Below, piece after piece: positions 1 through 12,820 of a stretch of DNA of 64,000 nucleotides. The notes under the pieces are model-generated. The model searched no databases. It worked only from the letters and a program-made list of their open reading frames with translations, and was not told the origin of the DNA. The translations under genes and the position numbers were made by a program. Origin of the DNA: Litoditis marina (Eukaryota > Nematoda > Chromadorea > Rhabditida > Rhabditidae); the NCBI GenBank assembly GCA_964036275.1, contig OZ038433.1:35187336-35251335 (forward strand). The letters run 5' to 3'. How positions within the stretch are numbered: the stretch's first letter is position 1; each line of letters begins with the position of its first letter.

Positions 1-2371
1 TTATTTTTTTAACGAAAAGTTCATAGAAGCGTTATGAACAATCGAAAAACTTGCCACTACTTTGAAACGAAGACTACATGTATCTTAGTAATTTTGACAA
101 ATAATGTTGCTCATATTTGTTCCTCATCGGTGTTTTTCCTCAAAAGTCTCGATTAATATTAATTTAAACAAAGTTATTCTAATAGGTTCAATAGCAGCCG
201 ACAGTAGAAAGGATTATGATCTCAAAAGTGACTATGGAGGACTAGAGAGAGGTTCGGTGTACAGACAATTACTGCTGGCTCCACTACATCATAGGAAAGG
301 AAGTGGTGTTCACACAGTGTCAGCAATCATATTAACTGTTTCCATAACTCGGAAACTCTCTCAGGAACCAAGTCGTAAACAATCCTAGTTCCAGCTAAAT
401 TGGTGGGAATGTTATCTTCTCCAAAGCTAACCGTTGTTTTTCGTTTGGACATAAGAACTCACACGCCGTGTGTTTTTCATCGACAACGCTAAATTTCAAA
501 CGATTCCATTGACGATGAAATCGAGTGAGGGTGTTGGCGCTGTTTGGCGCTTGGTTGGGGCACCGAAAGCAAACTGTCAGTTTATTGAATATTTCCGTGC
601 CTGCGCCAAGGTTGAGATAGGAATTATGTATTCTGCACGACGAGCTTTCTGACGTAGGAATCGTGTTCAGAAGTCCAGGCGAACCGGTCCGTCATTAGTT
701 CCTCCAATTAAAAGTGTACACAATTCGATCACGGAGAAAAGAGGCGTTACATCGGAACCTTTCAAAAACGACACTCAACCATAACTTGAGTGAGAATCAT
801 ACAACTTGGCTGAAATTTTAACATACTTTGTATTTCATGATTATCCAACGTTTCCCTGTTTGCAATTCAAAAACTACCGCGAATCTCATTGTCGTTCAAA
901 AACTACAAAAGGGTCTGCAATGGCCGAACCAAAGACAACTCACGCGGAGCGATTCTACGAGAATCTCACCCCCGATTCAATTTCTGTAGAGTACGGTTCC
1001 TTACAAGAACCAATTTCTTTTTCTCACTATCTCTAAACAGAATGACATCCAGAACAATCACGCAACAGAACGATATCGAAAACATTCTTATAGGACGCCA
1101 GCCACCAATACTGAGAAATCGTGTTCTGACCCACGGGAATTTTCATTTTTTCTTGTTTACTCTATCACAAAATTGTAACCAATTACATGGGTAAAAACTA
1201 TTTCAGATATTTATTCGTGTTTTCGTTTTGATTAAGATTGAATTTGTGTGTTCGAAAACACAATTCACCATTCCTCCAAACCCTTGGGGATGATTCAGTT
1301 ACCATTGGGATCGTTTGGCTCATAAGAGGCTTATATCTCGACCGATATCTTTTTCTTTCTGTTGTAATTGTAAAAGACCAGCAGTAAAATTAACATCAAA
1401 GGAGAATCTTGAGTTTTAGTTTTTTCCCTTTAAATGAAATACTTGTTCGCCATCCGGCCCGGTTCCGCTATTCATCTCAACGTGTTGGCGTGATCTTCCG
1501 AAGTTGCAACTGACGTAATGTTGAAATTCTTCTCGGCTTTGTGGACGGCGTACCGTTGTGGACGTCGTACGGTCAGTTTGGTAGGGGGCGGGGTTTGGCT
1601 AGCGGCCAGCTCAACTGTGTATATTTCATCTACACACTCTCTCGTCTGCTGGCAATGAATCAACGACCGCTTGCCACGCATCGCTACAATGATTTGACCC
1701 TTTCGCTGTCTTCATGAGAAATATGGCGACTACATTCTCCTGCGATACCGAGCGCCAGAGAGCAGCAAGTCGCCGTGAGACCGCGGTACTTGCGTGCACG
1801 ATCAAATGTCTGCAAAGTCAAATTTGGTGTCAATTAATTCTAAGTACATCGTCACGGTCATAAATTCTAGAAAACGATTTGCGTGACAAATTAGTGGTTT
1901 TCTAACTTAATTATACCCATCAGGAGATTAGAATATGCTTTTCCGGTTATGAGGCTATCACTGCGTTGAACTACATAAGCGTGAGCCAATAAACGTCAAC
2001 AGTTACTTGTACGCTTTCAATCTAGGCGGCTAACACTCGTGTTCGCAAAAAGTGAACGATTCAAACGCCTATTGCTCAGAATTCAAAAAGCATAGAATAT
2101 TTGAGAATTGAACCTTGTGTTAGTCAAAACTGGCATATGGATATAGAGTACGTTACAATAACTCAGATTATTATCCAGTTCATTACCAAACGTGTGTATC
2201 ACTAAAGCTTCGAGGTTCTATTAGAACATTCATACAAGATTATACAAATATCATCTATCGACCAGCTAGCAAACATGTGTACATTTGCACTTTTGTAATT
2301 TCTCCTGCACTTTATAAGAACCAATCGGGTATATTTCGTTAGTTATATTATTTTACCACTACAGCAAGATC
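1..2371. other. Upstream flank, no gene recognised
   Basis: No exon chain with matching phases or a recognisable protein was found on either strand. A 32-base stretch at 911-942 closely matches 18481-18512 (both contain CAATGGCC followed by AACCAAA and ACAACTCAC), so it is a dispersed repeat piece. Short TTGGCGC words occur near 533-555. The last 100 bases are presumably the promoter of chemoreceptor A. Confidence 0.5.
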
Positions 2372-5194
2372 ATGACGTTGGAAGAGTGTTTCGCAACTCA
2401 CAGTGTCGGTGTTTATGGTCTATACATTCTTGGTTGCGTCGGTTCCGTTTCGAACGGCTTCACTATCTATATATACTTTTCAAGCGATACAAAATCAATC
2501 AGACCTTTTTCTTACTGTATTCTCAACTGCCAGGTTTGTTCTTCGTTTATTCGCTAGGATTTTTAGAGACGAACAAAACTGAACTGCAAACTTTGAAACG
2601 GGCTTGGTGAAAACTCGAAATAAACTTCAATACCCGAAAACTCGATGTTTGTGCTTTTTGCATTACACAAGCCCTGCAAAGTTGAGCACCGAATCACTTC
2701 TCCGACCTAATGAAGCGTTTCATTATTTCTTCTGTGTTTTCAGATCACGAGTTCTGCCACTTTGGCTCTGTTCACAATAATTTTGGCACCTGTTGAAGTT
2801 AATTTGGTCAAAGTGGACTGTGGTATCCTTTTATATTTCATCGAACTTTCACCCGAGGTTTCAATGGTCTGTTTTACGTCAGACCAAAACTAAATGCCGG
2901 TCCAAATACTGAGAGCACAAAACACAAAATACACCATAACGGAAAACGAAATAACAGCAAAATGTGCAGAGGCTTTGTGGGCTCCAATGTTTGAGAACAT
3001 TACTCCTATGTGTTACAGAGAGAGTTAGAGTTAACATAATCAAATACATAGATTATCCTACTGTACTGTAGGTCATATGAGAAAAATACAAACGATCCAG
3101 ATAGGAACTCAAAGAAGCCGGTACCCCGAGGTACCTAATAAAGGTAAACCCAAGAAAAGTGATGCAAACTAGGAGAATGAGAGAGAAAAGCGTATAGAAG
3201 TTAAGTTAACGTAGCTAACTCCAAATAATACTGAAATACGTGCACCGTATGAAAGTAATGAGCACTAGTTCGGATAAAAAAGATATACAAGTTTGTATCA
3301 GGTAGTATTTAGCTATTTACTATTTTGAATCAGATTTCTGATTGTTTTACTCGCAAAACTTTCATTTTGTCATGCCAATTTGCATTTTAGGCTATTCAGT
3401 TGTGTTTTTTCGTTGCGGCCATCGCAGCGGGTGTGCTGATGCTTTCTGTCTTGCAACAGACAGTAGCACCCCCATTTTCGAAATGGAAAGTCCCCGAGAA
3501 GCACACCGCACGTGTAATTTGTTTATTCTATACCTGTGCTCTATTTTTGATGGTTCAGTCCGGGTATTACGTAATAAAGACTAAACAAACCGGTATTCAG
3601 GTTAGTTTTGTTATCTAGTCATACTACAAACTACACCGTGAGAACATCCCGGCACGTTTATCCCATTCTCCGTCTTTCGTTCCCACCACCAGTTTCATAA
3701 GCGACAACAGAGAAAGAGCATGTGTTTGGAGAGATGCAGGTTGGGATAAAAAACCGGCTTCTTATTGAATTCAGCCTCTGGCGAGGAGTAAATTCCTCCT
3801 CGAAAACCTCATGAGATACCATGTGCAATATATCACAAACTTTTGATGAGATTCAATTGATAGCTATGCGAAAACATTAGAAGTTCACGAACATCCCATG
3901 AGTTGTTCATGAGATTCTCGTGATATCTCTCAACCGTATCTCTTCTTATCTCTATGTTATTTTCATTACAAACTTGGACTAGAGAAAAAGTATGGAATAC
4001 GTCAGACGACCTTTTCTTTGTATTCTTCATATCCTACTGTCAATGAACCTCGTCATATTGTTATATTGTTTTTTTTTTATTTTCCCTTGAACATTTTAGA
4101 ACACCAACCCAGCCACTGACGATGTTGCACTCTGGGCTCTCCCAATACTGTTCGCATATTTCGGGGTCGCAGTGTTCTGTATTTCTGTCTTTGTTCATTC
4201 CTGCTACTCCCTCTACACAGATAAAACTAGCTCCCCTCCAACTCTCCAACTCAAGAAAGGTCTACTGAAAGCAACCGCGGTCATGGTCTGTAAACTCTGT
4301 GAAATTATTCACCCCAACTATTATTTCAGTTCTCACAAGTCATGGGAACTCTTACAGTTAGCATTCGCACGTTTTACAGTTTTTCTCATGAGAACACACT
4401 TCTATGTTCATGTTGTAGTAAGAACTCCAAATCGGATCCAATAACTCGATTGTTCTCCAACAAGAGGAACCTGTTGAACAAGTAATGGTGCTCTTTGAAA
4501 TATAATGTAAACGTGAATTTCGAATCGAATGTGGAAGAGAAAGGTATAGGCAAAATGAAGATTACAAAATATGAATTTATGTGAGGCTACAAAAATTCTA
4601 GACAAACTACCTGAAACCCATTGAATAAATTAGAATAATTGCTCAGCTCTAGCGACTGTTAGATATGGGTTTCTCGGGGATCAGAGATTCTCGTCGAGGG
4701 CTACAATCTCTTTTTGAGTAATAACTAGTTTGCAGATAAGTATTCCTATCATTACCTCATCTGTGATCACGTTTTTCCTAGAGTTGTGGATTACTCGACT
4801 GTGGGAGTACCCAAGTGAGTTCAATAAGCGAAGTATGTGAATGGGCAAATATACTGTTTTCCATTAACTAGTTTAGTAATTAACTATTCACAGTGTGAAT
4901 TGAAGTACATGCGGTATGAAGTAACAACAGTATTAGAAAACATGCACAGTTTTAGAAAACATTTGCACATGCGGTGAGTCTCAACTTACCAACCAGAACT
5001 TTACTTTTTCAGATGTGATCGAGTTGCTGCGTGTTTTATCGCATGTACATTTAGTGCTGGGCAACCTGTGTTTCTTAGTCTACATAAAACCCTACAGAGA
5101 ACGAGCAAAAGCTCTGTTATGCTGCTGCTGTAAGACCGAAGTAGTTCACATATCGGTTGCACATAACAGAAGCCTGAACACTTCGCATTCCTAA
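2372..5194 (+). CDS. Seven-helix chemoreceptor A (nematode serpentine receptor)
   Basis: Predicted chemosensory G-protein coupled receptor of the nematode serpentine (Str-like) superfamily, acting in the plasma membrane of sensory neurons. My model has six exons: 2372-2533, 2744-2866, 3391-3600, 4100-4285, 4736-4814 and 5013-5194, giving 313 residues, a normal length for these families. Seven hydrophobic stretches are visible. KSIRPFSYCILN follows helix 1, KKGLLKATAVM precedes helix 6, and IKPYRERAK follows helix 7 with a Cys run (CCCC) in the tail. Exon phases agree throughout. Exons 2 and 4 end at the weak donor ATG/GTCTGT, but exon 2 has the same length and end point in paralogue B, which supports it. 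I cannot name the family; Srd, Srh and Str remain possible. Receptor identity is well supported, ligand unknown. Confidence 0.85.
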
Positions 5195-5254
5195 AAGATC
5201 GCGGTAACTCTGCTACAGTTGATTCGGTACATATGGTCGTAAAGTGCTCGTGAC

Positions 5255-5374
5255 TTGACAAGTTTGCACGACAACTGAGGCCATGTGCAACAGTTTGACA
5301 AGTTTGCACGACAACTGAGGCCATGTGCAACAGTTTGACAAGTTTGCACGACAACTGAGGCCATGTGCAACAGT
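5255..5374. repeat. Three tandem copies of a 40-bp unit
   Basis: Three essentially identical 40-base units (5255, 5295 and 5335), each containing TTGACAAGTTTGCACG and ending in GTGCAACAG. The array starts 60 bases after the stop codon of chemoreceptor A, so it may lie in that gene's 3' untranslated region. Near-identity of the copies suggests recent expansion. Confidence 0.95.
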
Positions 5375-7695
5375 TTCCGGTAGAAAATTCCGGAGAAAAT
5401 CTATCTAAGAATATGCACTAACTCTATTTTCTCGCACACTGATGGGTATCCCGATTCGGCGAAATAGTCGAAAAAACGAGCAACGCTGGTTGCGATTCTA
5501 GTCTCGTGAGTGGTGCAGGTCTGCTCGCATTACGAATCAGAAGTTCATCGCCGTTGTATTTCACCTATGTGTTATTAGTTATTTGTCCACTTTTTTTCTT
5601 ATAAGAATTGTGCTTGTGAGATTGTGTGTGATAACTTAATGAACCATTTCACCCTGATACTATATTCTAGATGAGTAACTATACTCCAAGGCCAAAATAC
5701 ATGCTAGTTTTGAAAAATTATTCGTGCAGTTCGACTCGAAAGAGAAATTGAATGTTTCGATTTTTCAAAATTAAACTGGGATGATATCGAAAATAATAAA
5801 AAAGACGATCAGATTTTGTGGTCATACTGAGTAATAGAGAGATAGTTGAACAATTCCAATGGGAATAGAGACTATATTGTAACATCCCTGAATGTTCAAT
5901 ACGCTTTGTGCACAACAGTCAACAGACTGGTCTAAATAAATCTTTCATATCCCATTCATTAGTCAGTAGCTGTGCGAACCCAGCTGTGAAGCAAGAAGTG
6001 TTGAATCAACCTTCTGTTGAAATTTACGAACAATCAGTCGATTTCCGAGACTGTCGATTTGTCCCCCCCCCCCCCTTCCTCCGTCACGTACCAAACGAAT
6101 TCCAAAACAACTGTTGATTACCTATTAAATACTAAATATAGATGACTGTAATAATGGAGTTGTCCCCCTTCAGTCTAATTTCGGAGAAAAACCTATTTTG
6201 CAAAACGTGCAGCGTCCAATTAAGTCGGGGTTCTTCTAAAACTGTACACTCACGGACCTACACTCATATAAAAAAAAAATTTTCATATAAAAACAATATT
6301 AGGTATTATTCGATACTAGTTTCACGAAATGAGTGACTGGGCACCTTCTTCTCCAATCATACTTTTTTTAAGATTCCAAACGCATAATGAATCACCTGGC
6401 TGTTATCTATTAGCGATTGCAGCTACGACAATGCAACCAAGGGTAAGGGTTCGTAACAATCGGCAACAAACTGTGCGGTTCAGTGTTAACCTTATACTAT
6501 CAATCGCACAGTCACGGCTAACATGTTGAACACAGCAAAACTCAAAACGTGCAATGATAAAGTGCACAATTCCTTATTAGAATCCTAACTTAGGTGAATA
6601 TTCAAATTACTTCTACTATATGCTTCGGGGGGAGATTCTTCAATACAATTCTCCTCTGGTCCAAAATATCATAAACAGTTGTTACAGAATTGTAGTATTA
6701 CAAGTGAAAAGATTGTTATAGAAGTTTGAGTAGTTTGGTAAAATATACTCATACTTTATAACAACCAACGAAACACAGTAATACAAAGAGATTTGTACAA
6801 AAACAAGAATGAAAAGAACACAAAATTGAGTCGACTACAGTATGTCGTTCCATACTGTGCTGCATCGTCTTCCTGCTAACGCTCCTCCTTCCGATTCGAT
6901 CGCATACTCTGTTTCACCAATCGATGTCCTTCTAAAAAAATCTTGGTTCTGGTTCGGTAGGAAGACCCGGGGGCATGGCATCTTGTCGACGGCGTTCCTG
7001 ACGAGCAAGAAATCCGGCCCTGCGTTGGAGAGGGATTGCCTCCGAGCCTCCGACGAATAGTCATATCTGGCCACGGCGAATGTGTCGATCAGAGGAAATG
7101 GGCATGATACAGACTGTCTGCAATCTCATCTAGCTTTATTTTATCTTGCTTTTGTAGCCTGCTGATCGCATAAAATTGGTAAAAGTGTGGCAAAAACATT
7201 GTTTTCATCTGTGCAGGAGCTATGCCCAATTAATAGCTGAAAACATGATTCAACGCTAGTACAAACTTTTGTATATAGTTTCCCGTCAATTATTATCTAA
7301 TACTGAACATCATCAATTATATCAGAAGATCTGCAGGACATAGTAGTGGTTTTCTTCATTTAATTATACCTGTCTAGGAGGGGGCGTACTATTGGAGCAT
7401 TTCGTGCATGATATGAGCACATTAGGCACTGCGCTAAACAACATTAACCTAAACTATAAATGCTAAGAGTTATGAGTACCTCATTCATCTACGTTGACAC
7501 GTTTGTTTTAGACAATTATACGACGGTAATGCTCTAAGAAAATCAAACCACTGAAACTTCAATTACTCTGATTCGAACAGTTAGAACTTTCAAGAAAAGC
7601 CTCACGTTTCCAAACTTCCATCTCCGATCGCATCATGCATTATTCAATAGATATTGCTCTGAATATGTCACATACTATGAATTCACTATGAATTC
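5375..7695. other. Intergenic between chemoreceptors A and B
   Basis: No gene recognised. It contains a run of 12 C near 6063-6074 and AT-rich DNA. Open frames on both strands around 6835-7074 resemble no family I know and lack a consistent exon chain. Confidence 0.5.
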
Positions 7696-7816
7696 AGGAC
7701 GATTATGTGGTCCAATCCGAACGCTTCAGTCCTTTAATCTGCAAATACATTTTGATACATTTTTCGATTGCGGTTTAAAGGACCGTTGACACGGGATCGG
7801 TCAACATAGTCGTTCT
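7696..7816. mobile_element. MITE family 1, copy 1
   Basis: Foldback repeat with imperfect inverted ends: the left end reads AGGACGATTATGTGGTCC and the right end is its diverged reverse complement. Related copies lie at 13699-13808, 22412-22521 and 48550-48676. All share an inner TTTAAAGGACC or GGTCCTTTAAA block and a CGTGTCA or TGACACG word. No clear target duplication was found. The right end lies 14 bases before the start codon of chemoreceptor B. Confidence 0.85.
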
Positions 7817-7830
7817 ACTTTGAGCAGGTC

Positions 7831-10499
7831 ATGAGGTTCGAAGAGTGTTTTGCGTCTCACAGTGTTGGTGTTTATGGTTTATACCTTCTGGGACTAGTTG
7901 GAACAGTTACCAACTGCTTCACTATCTATATATACTGCTCAAGCGAAACAAAATCGATCAGACCTTTTTCTTACTGTCTTCTCAATATCCAGGTAAGTGC
8001 CAATATCCATTGTAATCCAGTTGAGTGCAGTCAAATGAGCACGTGGCACATCCAGTGTTGAGCGCGTGTCATAATGTAGATTTACTCACAAATCGTATTA
8101 CTCCGATTGACCTCCTTCGAGTTCCAAATTTTCTGGATATAATCTTTGATTTGAGCACGAAACAATTTGTTTGTACTATTTTCTTCCCTAAGTCCAAGGA
8201 TTACAGTTTTTCGGTAACAGCCAAAAAGGTTCTGCAAATCAAAAAAAGATGTAGATCAGAAACCCTGATTTAAGACGATTTTAAAGTTAATCTCAGAGAG
8301 TTGGTGTATATTTGAAGTATATTTTTCACCGTGTAGTTATAGATCACTAACACGGCCACTCTGATTTGTTTCACACTACTTCTGGGACCCGTAGAAGTGA
8401 ATTTGGTAAAGGTGGACTGTGGGATAATCACCTATTTTACCGAAGTATCAAGCATGATTTCCATGGTCCGTTTCACATTCGATTAAACAACAAATGTTTT
8501 ATCATCAGATGTGAAAATCACAAACAAAACAAACAAACCGAAAAAAAACCCAAACGAATATCAGTGAAAATTTCGATAAATATTGCAGTATGAATTGGAA
8601 ATTTACCCTACTTTTTATGTTCGAAACTTTTGTTTCCTCAAAATACATTACCAACAGACGATTCACCTGTGTAAGACATTGTAGAAACATTCCCGTTTTT
8701 TTTTCGACTACTATATGAATCCACGTGGTATTACAGCAAACAATAATAAAAAAAGTACAAATTATTCTTCATTCCTTTATATTTTCAGAGTACTCAAATG
8801 ACATTCTTCGTTCTCGCTCTGTCCGCCTATCTACTGGCCCTATGTGTGATACATCAGATGATTGCGTCACCGTTTTCCAAATGGAAAATCCCCGAACCGT
8901 ACACAACCCATGCTATTTGTCTCTACTATATATTTTTTCTGTCTCTTCTTGCACAGACTGTTTATTATACGATAAGGACTGAGGCAAACGGTGTTAAGGT
9001 GAGCGCAGTCATACTTTTGCAGCAATCTGAAACAAAGTGGCTAGTAGATTAACAGGGACTTCAGATATGAAAAGATCAATGGTGAGAATTTTTTTGAGTA
9101 GCCGAGGCTAGGCATTACAGGAACCAAACACCACTGGAAAAGAAATTGACGAGCCCATCGAGCTATGGGCCATTCCCATGTTGACTGTATACTTTGGGGT
9201 CTCCATCTTTGCTGTTTCCATCTCTGTCCATTCCTGCTACTCCCTCTTCACTGATAAAACTAGTTCCAAGACAACTCTAAAAATGAGAAAAGGACTGCTA
9301 AAGGCAACCGCTATCATGGTGAGTCAATTGTTCACGAAGCCATCTTACAAGCAATATGGTCGTCGCCAACGGAAAGGCGGAAGGGTACTGTACATTTCAC
9401 TTTCCGCTGTGTACGCACACGAGTCTTCGATTCCAAAGCTTACCGGTTATGTGTACTAATAGCGCAATGATAAGCGCCTTGCTACGAATATTTTGCTTGC
9501 AGGTTCGATTCCGGCGAGAGACAGAAGTTTATAGATTTGGCACCCACTATACTTCTTGTAATTATATCCATGTAATTGCTTTTTTCAAAAAGATGCACAT
9601 GTTAAAAACGGATCAGGACTTATGATTGTACATCGACGGACTGCGTACATAAACAGCGTATAGATATTATGAATTGTGATGACTGCTTTAGGAAAATGAC
9701 TTTCCAGAAACTGTTTGATAACATGAGTGTGATGAGGATACCAATAGAAAATCAAAACAGAAAATGCACTTCTTTGAAATACTCCATTTTACAGATGAGT
9801 TGCCCTGTTATTAGCTCAACTGTGCTCACTATTTTTCTCGAAGTCTGGAGTACTGGACTCTGGAATTACCCGAGTGAGTTTCAATGAACGGAGTATACAA
9901 GTATACAAATATTTCGTGTTTTCCACATAACGTTGATACTGAGTGACACTTAATGTCTGACAAGTTTAACTTCTTCACACAATCACATCATGACTTCAGT
10001 ATGTACAAAGTGACTCTGTACACTCAGTAAATACTCGAGTCCAAAAGTGAGTTTGTAATGAAGTTCGACTTTTCCGGAATGCGTTGATACCGGTTGTTCC
10101 GTGTCACCACGGCTGCGTTTCAGGTATATATCTGTACAGGAAAACGTACTAGAATTTTCTATTCTCAACTTTTCTGAACATGTCCGATGATCTGCATAGC
10201 TGATTAATCACTCCAAGGGAATGTATGACGTCATAAGCTAGAGGGTCTAGGGCTAGATGCAGCTGTAAACGATTCAATGTAGCTTCTTGGAGTCAGAAAA
10301 GTAGAAGCTTATTCCAGATATTATCGAGGGCATGCGTGTACTCTCTCACATACATTTACCGCTGGTCAACCTCTGTCTCTTGGTCTACGTGAAACCCTAC
10401 AAACAGCGTACAAAATCTCTGCTATGTTGCTGCTGCAAACCCGAAGTGACCACCTTTTCTGTTTCTATCAGCAGAACACAGAACAATTCACGATCCTGA
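7831..10499 (+). CDS. Seven-helix chemoreceptor B, tandem paralogue of A
   Basis: Second nematode serpentine receptor, clearly a tandem duplicate of A. Exons are 7831-7992, 8343-8465, 8789-8998, 9121-9318, 9795-9873 and 10318-10499, giving 317 residues. Five of the six exons have exactly the same length and phase as in A; only exon 4 is 12 bases longer, adding four residues. Shared landmarks include EECFASHSVGVYG at the start, KSIRPFSYCLLN after helix 1, SVHSCYSLFTDKTSS after helix 5 and VKPYKQRTKSLLCCCC after helix 7. Exon 2 ends at ATG/GTCCGT. Intron 4 carries a tRNA-related repeat. No frame break was found, so the gene is probably functional. The MITE just upstream may form its 5' untranslated region or promoter. 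Confidence 0.85.
9357..9550 (+). mobile_element. tRNA-related SINE-like repeat, copy 1
   Basis: About 194 bases in intron 4 of chemoreceptor B, matching 39457-39647 over the whole length. It begins GTCGTCGCCAA. The second half carries an A-box-like TAGCGCAATGA (9460-9470) and a perfect B-box GGTTCGATTCC (9502-9512), followed by a conserved non-tRNA tail ending TTTGGCACCC. This suggests a tRNA-derived short interspersed element or a repeat carrying a degenerate tRNA. Confidence 0.7.
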
Positions 10500-12820
10500 A
10501 TGCTAACTTTATAACTGTTTTAATTCTCCACACATCACTCTTTGTGTTATTACTTGGTTATCTGTATTTCTTCTCACATTACCTTTTTTGTAATATCTGT
10601 TTTTGACTTAATTTTGGTTGTGGGTTTTTTAGACTGCTGGTGTGGTCGTGTTAGTTTAACATCTTCAAGGTTCGTTCCTATCTCGAACGTGAGTATTGGA
10701 AGTTCTTGAGAACTTATTTGAAAACCATTCAGAACATCTGGACGCGAAAAAATGTTTGCTCGAAGCCGAACACTCGGTTTCGTCCCAACCGATCACTCTG
10801 CATTGTACTAACTAACGTGGCTATTGTTTTTGTACTGTTTCGTGTACTACGTATTCGTAGAAAAAAATTAGCGATGCGTCATACCTTCAACTTCTACTTT
10901 TTCGACGTTTCTATGACATACTTGGGCGTATTTTTTATTCGTTATGCTCACATACATTGTATTATGTATTGAACTTTTACTTCACAATGAACGTATTTTG
11001 CAAAGCGTGCATCGTTTTCTGAAAACACAACAACAAGGATCCGATATGATGGATTAAATTCATTACGCAAGTGAAGCGGGGTGTAAAAAAGATAGGTACA
11101 AATGGAAACATAATTGGAATTGAGAACACAGTATGGATGGAACATGGAGATGTATCATGAGAACAAATACTATATGTACGAAGTTTGTTTCGCAACTTCT
11201 CCTGTTTGTAGAACATTGTAACTTGCCAATCAAATTCATTTATTTATTCATTAATTCAATGCACTACGAGGTGCGCTAAATGAAAAAGAAAACTAAACAC
11301 AGAACTACTTGAAATACATCTGATCAAAGGAAAATAAGATTGTGACATAGAGAAGAAACTGCAAACAGTAATCAGGAAGGTACACGTGTAGAATTATGGA
11401 AGATATTTTACTTCTTTTTTTCTCGAACAGAAAAAGAACGCTACGTTTCTACTTTTTCAAATGGCCTGGTCTTAAGATGTTCTGCTGTGCTAGTGCCGGT
11501 ATTTTCGCGCGCTAGCTCTCATTTGGGCTATTCTCTGGCGCTTCTACCGACAAAATGTCTGAGTTATATTGTAGAAGTCCTATTCGACTAAAGTGGACCT
11601 AGGAAGCATTGCAATTTCTTCAACATGTCAAAGTTATTTTCACAAATATAGCGATTTATGTTTTCTTTCCGAGAAACCCTCATCATCGTAAAACGTATTT
11701 AAACGTTGGCAAGAAACCATGGAAGTGACCTGAATTGTATAGTTCGTTTTAAAGAAGTTCACAAAAATGTTTGTCGACTGTGTTACAGGATAAACTTCCC
11801 GTGTCATACGTGGAGCGGATTCAACCCTGTCAACGTTTGTTAGTGATTTCATTTATTGATCCGAATTGTGTTGTAAAGTTTCGACATAATTTTTACCTGT
11901 CTCTGAATTATAAATCGTGAAGGGAGGTATCTGTAAAAGGTTAGCGTAACTCGAATTAGAACGGAATCAGTACTCGAAACGCCTGTTCAACCAGAAATCA
12001 CTTGCACATAAAGTTCTCGCCTTCCCATTTGAAATGTACGCTAACACAATACGTCATGTATTATCTCATAACCGATCTGAATACTCCTAATATACTGTTG
12101 ATTAATTCGTTTACATGCAAGCATGTGATATACAGGAGGAGACAAAATATTGGCAGTAGGAAACGAAAACATTCAAACGCAGAAATAAGTGTCGGAAAAC
12201 GACAACATTGATGATTTCGATTTATTCCCACGAAATCTTAATTTATTCAGGTCATTTTCACTGAGCTCTGTCTTATTAATATTTGGGGAGAATGAACACG
12301 ACCTACCTTCCAAGCACTCGTATCTCTATGTCTCTCTGATGCACGGATTCGTTCTGTTCACCCTCCCGTCTCCGTGGTCACTGTCTATTGTGTCATGCAC
12401 AAGTCGGCGAAACAAATGTCTTTATATTTTTTCGACGAACACTGCTCGTATTCGTATTGAAGTATGTCTGCAGTTCGATTGTTTCCAACACCTCATAAGA
12501 GTATGTAACAAATCGTTATATTATTACAAGTTTGAAGCTGATATATACAGCACATGGTATTGAGAAATGAACAGAGAATAAGCTCACAAAACGTGATTTT
12601 AGTCCGTTAGTTGTTTTCAAATTCTCATATATTCTTTGGACAACAGTCTCCATTCGAGAACTATATGACAGACGTGAACGTGGTGCTGCGAGGTATGAAT
12701 TCTGTCCTCGCAGGACAGGTTCATTTAAATTAACAAAAACTTCATTAGTTTTTTATTCAGTCATACTACTGTTGTTTGAAACCAGAAAAAAAATTATTTG
12801 TTTGATGTTTTCTCGTTCAG
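10500..12820. other. Intergenic, no gene recognised
   Basis: No supported gene. Near 11256-11290 is a short stretch (AATGCACTACGAGGTG and following) resembling the ends of the direct repeats at 23843 and 24211. The open frame at 12189-12563 has no family signature. Confidence 0.45.

Noticed and set aside
12189..12563. Open frame of 124 codons as first exon of the third chemoreceptor
   Set aside because: No helix-1 pattern or family motif, and no donor in a suitable phase.
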